From positions 4,845,268 to 4,909,267 of the forward strand of contig NC_086358.1 in the NCBI RefSeq assembly GCF_036324505.1: 64,000 bases of DNA, read 5' to 3'. Source of the stretch: Eleginops maclovinus (Eukaryota > Chordata > Actinopteri > Perciformes > Eleginopidae). Position 1 is the stretch's first letter. The number at the start of each line of letters is the position of its first letter. The translations under genes were made by a program, and so were the position numbers. This document shows, piece after piece, positions 56,248 to 64,000 of this stretch. The notes under the pieces are model-generated. The model saw only the letters and a list, made by a program, of their open reading frames with translations, made no database searches and was not told where the DNA came from.

Positions 56248-58011
56248 CAGGACACAAGTGGTTAGGGAGATGAGAAAAACAGCAGCTGTAAGTTGAGATT
56301 TGTATCAGTTATCTTTTTTTTCCTATCTTGGTGTTATGGCGTGAAATGTAAATGCATTTTCCAAGTTTGGAGTTCAAATGTGACTTTTGACCTTTGCTTA
56401 AATCGCTTTCCTTCAGTGTGATGGCCGAGCGATCTCAAGGTGTAACTGCGCTTCATAATGAGTGTACCACAATGATCATATTGAGATTAATGGGATATTG
56501 CTTGTGTCCCTTACAAAATATGTGTTCATTTAATTTCAAAAGAGCAGGCTGTGTTTCTTTGTGCATCCGCATCTCACAAATGATTTTTTTTTAGAGACTT
56601 TTCGGATTTAAAAAAATAGATCTTAAGCAGACTTTTTACCACGAATTTTAGTTGTTTTTTTGTGTTTTTTGGATATCATAAAAATGAAAACAAAGACAGA
56701 CATCATTGCTTGGTAACATTGCATCAAACTGCATGGCTACTTTGCCCAAAATAAGACAAACTTTAGGTCAGTTTTCTTGTTAATATCACCTCAGAAATTC
56801 ACTTCCTGTGCTGATTCTTCGGCTTTCTGCGCCTCCATGTGGTAAGCTTCACAAAAGACTGAAAAATATTATAGTTCCACGTACAGGAAATGGTCAGCAG
56901 AGTTAAAAGCAAATGTGGCAAACTGTCCACCTCCCGAGTCCTTCACCTCTCCATTGTAACGTCACACCTGCTGCCTGTTTCTTGTCATGTCTCCTCTCTG
57001 TAATCCCTTTGCGGTTGGGAAAGAAAACCATCACAGAGCACTTCAAGACCCAAACTTTTAATAAAAGTTTTCTGTATCACACAGGGCTATTTATTGTGTT
57101 GGTTAGGGGCGTTCAGACTGCTGTCTGTTCTGTCTGTGATGGTAATAAATCAGCAGAGCCAGGAATAATCTGAATATTGGTGGGGTAAGGACCTGCGGTA
57201 AGTGCCACTCCTAAAATCCTAATGATGCTGCTGGCACCAGAGAGCCACATAAAGCAGACTTTCAAATGAAAGGCCTGTTTTTCTGGCAGAGAAAAAGGAG
57301 CCGTGGAGGAGCCCTGAGGAGAACCTGGGATCACACCATGCCTCCTGGCTCTGAACTCTGGGCTCGAACGGCATCAATTACCGGGAGATATACGGGCCCA
57401 CCACTTTACTGAGTCCCCCTTCAGTCGCAGCCCGCCCGGACTGTAAATTATCACCCCCCACCATCCAAGTTTTGCAGCACTTTGGAGTCACCGGTGAGAC
57501 CCTCCTCTGTCTCGGTCCGAATCTGAAGGAATTCCCTCCCTCTGTGTGCCAAACCCCAAAACCTGTGCAGAGCATGCAGCTGCACGCCCATGTGGACACG
57601 CTCACTCGCAAACATTGATTTAAACGCACACAAATGCGCACAAATGTTCATATGTGGGTATCCCCTGGAGCTATAGATCATGAGGAACAGGTAGAGAGTT
57701 TAGCATGCACTCACACACACACATATTCAGGCTGTATATCATGGAGGTGGGCAGGGAACGTCAGCACTCCCATACACAGTGAGCCTTATTGCAGAGTTTA
57801 ATAGAGGAAAGCCAGCATGAATCCCCACAGTCATTCTGTTCCAGTCAAACACACCATTCAGTTCACTCTGGCCCTGTGTGTGTGTGTGTGTGTGTGTGTA
57901 CACACACACACACGAGAGTCCCTACATACTGTACATCATGTGCTTGTTTGTCTGTGTGGGTAGATGTGTGTATGATATGCATCTATGTGAGCGTTCTGAT
58001 GCAAATGTAAC

Positions 58012-58058
<47 letters not shown>

Positions 58059-58172
58059 ATGGGGGCCGTATTGAACCATCAGTGCTGCTCTGTCACCTCT
58101 TCTCTTTATGAGTCTGGCGGTTTAAAAACACACTGAATTTATGGTCAGTTTGGGCGCTACCTCTGACGTGTT

Positions 58173-58212
<40 letters not shown>

Positions 58213-58795
58213 TTTTATCCTAAAAACAACTAACAGAAAGTGAGTCTTGTTGACTGTCAAAAGAGGAATCAAACACAAACAGACAAAGTGACGAGAGGAT
58301 TATCAACACCATGTAACTCCCGTCCTGAGAGCTACTGAGAAATCTCATACTGAGAAAAATAAGGACTGGAAATTATTTTTGATCAGAAAATATAAAATAC
58401 TAGTGACAATATGAAATACAGCAAAGAAATGAAAAAATATCAGTAATAATTTAGGAACAGGGTTGCAATGTTCTGAAATGTACTTATTCAGCGTATGCAA
58501 TATTACACTTGTATGTTGTTAGTAGTAATAAATGTAAATATGATACAATTATAACAATAAATAACAATAATAATTAATATTATTATGTCTTGTTATCATT
58601 TACAATAACCCTTGAAGGATTGAGATCAAAATACAAATTATAAACGAATGGTATACCTGATTTAAAATCAAACAGCTTGTAATTATAAAAGGTTAAATAA
58701 CTAAAGCATATTACTCACAGCACTATATCGTTTTTAAATGAACTACTAAATGAAGTCGGCTGTGAGCCTTATAAATAATGCTGTATGATCCGTCC

Positions 58796-58830
<35 letters not shown>
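56201..58830. repeat. Scattered short CA/TG runs
   Basis: CA at 56,201-56,248 (one CCAC break), a TG-to-CA palindromic run at 57,875-57,913, TG at 58,015-58,054, TG at 58,177-58,210 and CA at 58,799-58,830. The unique DNA between them shows no supported gene. Confidence 0.9.
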
Positions 58831-58834
<4 letters not shown>

Positions 58835-59189
58835 TTCAATACTGTATACAAGCGGATACACAGGTACGTGGTTTGACGACTGTCTACGGTCACGCAGAAT
58901 ACCTTAAAATCAAATTTAAACCTTATTGTGGATTGTGCATGTGCCAGCCACAAGGAAGTAAAGGAAATCGAACATTTCCATGCCAGAGTAACGGTTTAGA
59001 GTTGGACCAGAAGAACAGAGGCATCCCTGCATCTAAATATAATAATGGCAATATTAACACATGCATGCATACGTCATCTTTAAAAACAACCTTCTTTTAA
59101 ATGGATCACAGAGTAAGAACCCGCCCTGGAGATTAACAAAGTAAACTCTTTCTCCCACATATTTTTGCTTAAACCTCATAAGCAGAGCA

Positions 59190-59640
59190 GACTATACGTC
59201 CTTTATCTGAGCTTCTAGGTGCTATGTAATTGTGGACGGAGTGTAATGTGTGGTCCATTCGATTCATTAATGGGGCAGACGTGAGCCGTTCAGCCAAGAA
59301 AACGCCTATTGTTCCCTGTACCTTCCCTTTTTTTTTAATGTGTGGCATTAGTCAGGAGTTGTTAGTGCTAGACCATAGTGCTTTGCTGATGGTCAAATGA
59401 CAAAGTCTTAATAGAACATAGAGGGACGAGCAGGACAAAGGTGGGCAATGTTCAGCTGGATGCAGCCAATTTCTGTGTGAGAGGCCTGCCTAAAAACCCC
59501 ATTCATAGGCCGTCTAATGCTGCTGTGTAATTAAATGTGATTACTGGAGCAGAGGGCTCCTCTCTGGCTCTCTGAGGGCCACACACAGGACTGCAGGCAG
59601 CGTGCATGCGCTCATTAAGGAGGCGCTAACAGATGTACAC
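59190..59640. promoter_or_regulatory. Candidate conserved non-coding element
   Basis: This is repeat-free sequence with homeodomain-like cores (ATTCATTAATGGGG, GTGTAATTAAATGTGATTAC, CTCATTAAGGAGG) upstream of slc38a10. Enhancer function is only suggested by the texture. Confidence 0.25.
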
Positions 59641-60478
59641 AAGCGACGACCACAGGCATACCTAAAAATCCAAGCCATATCTCTCTCAGCGATATACAAA
59701 CATGAACGCAAGTACAAAACCGTGTCTCCAGAATCTATTAAGCAGTACGTGGTTGATTTTTTTTGTTATGTAATCCCTCAGATGAAGTTTAGGCAGGAAT
59801 TAAAGTTTCAATTTTTTTTTTAACCTGACCGTTTTTAGCCTCCAAAATAGAAACAAACACACGCTAAGTGACGCAGCAATAAATAAAAATCAGGCTAAAC
59901 CATGACCTTCAGTCAGTGATAATCAAAAAGCAAACAAGCAGAAACATAAACTAAAATCAATTATGGTTTCCATCCATCCATACACACACACACACACACG
60001 CACACACCTTGTCTGGCCCGCTCTCCGGTCCAGTTTCCTGGGCAGACACGGTCCCCTGGTGCTCATGGGAAATAGTGAGCATGCCAGGCCCCCACAAAGG
60101 CGTCCTTTCAGCCGCCCGCATGCTTGACCTGTGCAGGGTCAGCGCTCTGCTTTGTGCCCCGCGACCCCTGAGTGACCCGGGGTTACGGTGAGGGCCTGAG
60201 GTCAAATCCAGATGCCTGCGTCTAATTTCGCTCCGACTGCGTTATCCGTCCAAATCTGCCCGAAAATGTGCCCCCGCCTACCCCACCCCTAAAAATCCAC
60301 TACTACCTCTGCACATGACTGAGTCCTATAGAAACACATAGGTACTCTGCAGCCTAATTGGACTACTGTGGAGTAGTGCTGAAACTCCAGCTTTCTCATA
60401 CCCTCTCTCACACACTCACACACACACATGCTGGCCTGACCCCCTGTAACTGCACTAATACCCCATCCCATGGCCTTT

Positions 60479-60637
60479 GGTCTATCTTGAGGGATTAGGT
60501 GCAGAAAGACACACATACAAGCACAGATACATCCACACACACACACATGCACGCACACACACACACACTCACACACTTAAAGTCGCAGCAGGCCTGGCTG
60601 AGGGTCTACCTTGAGGGATTAGGTGCAGAGAGACAGG
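60479..60637 (+). repeat. Short direct repeat
   Basis: CTTGAGGGATTAGGTGCAGA preceded by GGTCTA(T/C) and followed by (A/G)AGACA occurs at 60,479-60,511 and 60,602-60,637, 123 bp apart. Confidence 0.85.
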
Positions 60638-61969
60638 ACCCTCCAGCCAATCAACCGGTCTGTCACATTGATTTTGAGGGGTCACTGGCGCACAATGGCC
60701 AGGGTTTTCCTGTCTTAACCTCTCTGATCACACACATATGCACGCACACACACAAGCAAACGCAAATGTAATGACAATAAAGTTGATTTATACCATTTAC
60801 GTAAAAGGCAGGCCCAGAAAACTGCTTTATGGGCGGGTTAAGTGCCGGATAAGTGTGTAAAAAATGGATGGAAACCATAAAACATCCCTAATGGATTACA
60901 TATTTCAGTCAGATAAAGTATGTTTCCTGATTATTGTGAGAGAATGTACCAATGAATCAGACACAAACACATGAATCCTTACAATTTAAACCACCCGTTC
61001 ACTTCTCAAAGCTTCACCACAACTTCTGAAAATCCTCCGTCCCCGGGGGAAAGCACTGCCGGCTGGGGCAAAGCTCCAGGGTCAACCCCCGCCCCCCCCC
61101 CCTTAAACCTCTCTCTCCTTCTTCTCTTTCCTGGTCAAACAACACAATAGTCGTCTATCGGAAAGGGCACAGAGGGATTTGCTTTTGACTGAAATAAACC
61201 CGGCTTCAACATTTCAGGTGCTCGGCCTGAGTATTTTCTCTGACGTCATTCACGATTTGCCTATTCTGTTTTGGTCTTTTTTCTGTCCCCCCCCCCCCGT
61301 TTCCCTTTCCTGTCGGGGATCTCTGTGGCATCTGGAAAAACAGGATTCATGCATGTCTGCTGGTATTGTTTAGATTACAGAGCTCGTCAGGGGTGGAAGA
61401 GCTGGTCGGGCACTTTAGTTGAGTAAAAATAGCAACACAACTTTGATTAAATACTTTTAAATGACATGCAAAAGTCCTTTATTCACAATCATATTCACAA
61501 ATTTCACACAAATAAAAAGGACTGCAGAGAAATGATCGCGGGACTGAAATATATAAAATGATTGTAACTGATGCAAAGGAGCAACAGATGCATTTTGGGG
61601 GTTGTGAGATTAGGTACGAAGGAAGAGAAACAGTAAATGTTAGAAATGTGTATTTACTTGATTTTCCCTTATCTCGGTTAGACCACTTTAGGCCTTGAGT
61701 GGTTGAATTGAAGGGAAACCATCTGAACATTTTAGAGGAGAAATCACTCTTTGGTAGGAGTGACAGCGACTCAAACACATCTGAAACATGACAAAGGGCT
61801 CCAAGTAGACACTGTTATTGTAAGAGGTCAAAAGGCAAAATCTTGACAGCCACAGGTTTTACTAATTCACAGCATTTCATAAGTTAATCATATGTTTATT
61901 TAATGTGAAATGTGTAAGTACTTTAAGCCTAACAGCTGTCAGATGAATGTAGTGTAGTAATAAGAACAC

Positions 61970-62040
61970 TAATTTAAGATAAGATAAGATGTACCTTTAT
62001 TAATCCCCGTGGGGAAATTCAGTGGTTTAAGCAGCAACAG
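61970..62040 (-). mobile_element. LINE 3' tail, minus orientation
   Basis: Read on the minus strand it gives GAATTTCCCCACGGGGATTA then ATAAAGGTACATCTTATCTTATC, the classical terminus with tandem TCTTA(TC) repeats. It is adjacent to the perfect hairpin at 62,092-62,173, which may belong to the same element. Confidence 0.7.
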
Positions 62041-62091
62041 AATAAGAGTGAAAAACAGGACAGCGTGGACTTCAGTGAACATATATACATT

Positions 62092-62173
62092 TTGTATCCG
62101 GATTGTTAAATATATTTACATTGATTGATACGGGTAAAAGGCAATGTAAATATATTTAACAATCCGGATACAA
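62092..62173. repeat. Perfect 32-bp inverted repeat with 18-nt loop
   Basis: The left arm 62,092-62,123 and the right arm 62,142-62,173 are exact reverse complements over 32 bp (left arm begins TTGTATCCGGATTG). They are separated by 18 nt and would form a strong hairpin in RNA or extruded DNA. Confidence 0.95.
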
Positions 62174-62554
62174 CACAAATTTCCTCCAAAACGTAGTGGA
62201 GTAGAAATTGAGTAAAGCACAGGTATAATATAGGACAACAGAGAGTTCTTGGAAAATGATAAAACCAAGAATCTGTTCAAACATGGGAAATAACCATCAA
62301 TTGAGATAAAAAAAACAGTTGAATTATGAAATAAAAGTACCCGGACAATAATCCTTTTAAAAAGGAGGTCCTTTTTATTAATTAAATCCACTTAATTAAT
62401 TAATTCATATATTGATCTTGACATACATGTATATATATATTGCATCACACACCTATTTCATAACCCCACAAGTATTTCCAAAGGCAATAATAAAAATAGG
62501 CCTTTGACATAATTCCTTTTTAAATAAAAACTATTTTCTACTATAATGACTCAG

Positions 62555-62608
<54 letters not shown>

Positions 62609-62689
62609 TGTAACTTATTGCCTATTTATTTTGTTCAGGATTTTTTCATAGATATATTTAATTTGCAGTTTACTTACAGTACGTCTCAT

Positions 62690-62840
62690 TTCTAAAAGCA
62701 CTGCTTTCAGTACCGCAGTGTCACCACTAGCAGGCGCTAGAGTATTTCCACAGTAATGAAACCAGCTGTTGGTTTCGTCTTTCTCACTTCCTCGACTATA
62801 ATCTCTACTTCCTGGATACGCGTTCGGAAAAAAATACAGC
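62690..62840 (+). promoter_or_regulatory. Candidate slc38a10 promoter with ETS-like cores
   Basis: This segment has balanced composition between a long (TA)n tract and the probable first exon. It contains CACTTCCTC and TACTTCCTGG, both containing the reverse GGAA ETS core, and a CpG-containing stretch near 62,818. No TATA box is evident apart from the TA microsatellite further upstream. Function is inferred from position. Confidence 0.35.
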
Positions 62841-62996
62841 CAGGCTGGATTTGTCATTATTTTCTTTTTTTTTTACCGAGTTTCAAATAACGTGTTGCTT
62901 ATATTTACACAAAAGGATTCTAAAGATAAACCATTTGTGGTGGTTTTAATGTCAGGAAAACACCGATTATGGCGTAAAGGGGAATTCACTTTAAAG
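62840..62996 (+). other. slc38a10: Probable non-coding first exon of slc38a10
   Basis: The plus strand has a strong donor TTTAAAG|GTGAGT with the last exon base at 62,996, 482 nt before the slc38a10 start codon. Two ACTTCCT-type ETS cores (near 62,787 and 62,806) lie just upstream, as is common in housekeeping TATA-less promoters. The 5' boundary is only nominal. The model (exon ending 62,996, intron with a minisatellite, acceptor near 63,351) is consistent but unproven. Confidence 0.4.
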
Positions 62997-63017
62997 GTGA
63001 GTTTAGCCAATTTACTC

Positions 63018-63249
63018 AAAACTATGACGTTACTAATGGTTACCAACCGTTAGCTTTCTAGCTAAAAGCGAACTTACTTACTAATGAAACTATGACTTGA
63101 CTAATGGTTACCGACTGTTAGCTTTCTAGCTAAAGTTGAAGCGAATTCGCTCATGAAACTGTGACGTTACTAATGGTTACCGAGAATTAGCTGTCTATCT
63201 AAAAGTTAACTAACTAATGAAACAATGACTTCACTAACGGTTACTAGCG
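63018..63249 (+). repeat. 3.5-copy minisatellite, 64-69 bp unit
   Basis: Units start near 63,019, 63,087, 63,156 and 63,220. They share AAACTATGAC, ACTAATGGTTACC and TTAGCTTTCTAGCTAAA. The array lies in the probable first intron of slc38a10 and ends in a partial copy. Confidence 0.9.
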
Positions 63250-63351
63250 GGCGTTTTGTACTATTGTTCGCTTGTCTTAAAAAAAGGATTAGATTTGAAA
63301 GTGCGCCAAATGTTTAACTCGTGTTGTGTGTGTGTGTGTGTTTTCGCCTAG

Positions 63352-63637
<286 letters not shown>

Positions 63638-63659
63638 TAGCTGTTAACTTTAACTTTAT

Positions 63660-63925
63660 AAACGCAGAGGTGGAAGAAGTAATGACATTTAATTCCAAAC
63701 TAAAAGCTGTGGTGTAATGGAACTAAGTACATTTACTCAAGTACTGCACTTAAGTACAATTTTGAGGTACTTGTACTTTACTTTCATTTACGTTTACACA
63801 TTATGCTACTTTATACTTTTACTTCTCTACATTTTGTTGGCAAATGTTGTACTTTAACTCCACTACATTTATTTGACATATTTAGTTACTAGTTATTGTG
63901 CAGCAAGACCCCTTCTTTTAACTTT
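63660..63925. mobile_element. MITE-like element in slc38a10 intron
   Basis: It starts AGAGGTGGAAGAAGTAATGA and includes ACTCAAGTACTGCACTTAAG and TCCACTACATTTATTTGAC. It lies about 90 bp past the slc38a10 exon donor. A short repeat, CAGCA(G/A)GACCCCTTCTTTTA, occurs on both sides (about 63,621 and 63,902). Confidence 0.7.
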
Positions 63926-64000
63926 TCTCTTAGGAGATGGACTAATGTTGTTTTCTTTTAGCAATTTAAAAAAAGGACTGCATTTAACAACAGTTTTCAT

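Larger units (their letters stand above)
55390..61960. other. Intergenic stretch upstream of slc38a10 without supported gene
   Basis: Short CA/TG runs, the pyrimidine/purine switch, a GC-richer block at 60,005-60,240 with no usable splice pair, a short direct repeat at 60.5 kb and poly-C runs at 61,085 and 61,288. No coding exon recognised. Confidence 0.6.

Noticed and set aside
60005..60205. GC-richer block with opposite-strand frames resembling an exon
   Set aside because: No matching acceptor and donor pair on either strand and no recognisable protein.

Overview
The window is euchromatic DNA from a ray-finned fish, most likely a percomorph teleost. Three things support this: very dense, long (CA)n/(TG)n microsatellites; short non-LTR retrotransposon 3' ends and MITE-like repeats of the kind common in percomorph genomes; and two short exons matching vertebrate genes that are neighbours on human 17q25. 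There is no sign of bacterial or viral coding, CRISPR arrays or a gene cluster, and most long open frames are microsatellites read as TH or CV repeats.

Layout. The left end (about 1-19,804, probably to about 23,600) is the 5' part of a bahcc1 gene on the minus strand. The first coding exon is at 19,468-19,804 (ATG at 19,639), the second is at 1,067-1,226, and the 18-kb intron between them is packed with CA/TG repeats. A probable non-coding first exon with a strong splice donor lies at about 23,359-23,560 in a GC-rich promoter-like block. The right end carries the first coding exon of slc38a10 on the plus strand (ATG 63,479, donor after 63,568), with a probable non-coding exon ending at 62,996 and a 3.5-copy minisatellite in the intron between them. 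The two genes are head to head, as in human.

Between them lie about 40 kb with no protein gene I can support. This interval holds several GC-rich blocks with promoter-like motifs (25.3 kb, 26.3 kb, 33.9-34.6 kb, 42.9-43.5 kb, 46.3 kb), unique-looking stretches that may be conserved non-coding elements, an array of MITE-like units at 23.7-24.8 kb, several local tandem duplications (14.1, 17.2/17.6, 29.1/29.4/31.7, 35.7-37.5, 46.6/47.2, 52.9/53.5 kb), LINE tails, an oppositely oriented pair of ~300-400 bp MITE copies at 2.9 and 40.1 kb, and a perfect 32-bp hairpin at 62.1 kb. A BAH-domain chromatin reader and an amino-acid transporter share no obvious pathway, so the intergenic interval is best read as bahcc1 cis-regulatory territory.

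All gene calls rest on recognition of translated exons and splice signals by eye. Repeat family names are hedged, because no database search was possible.
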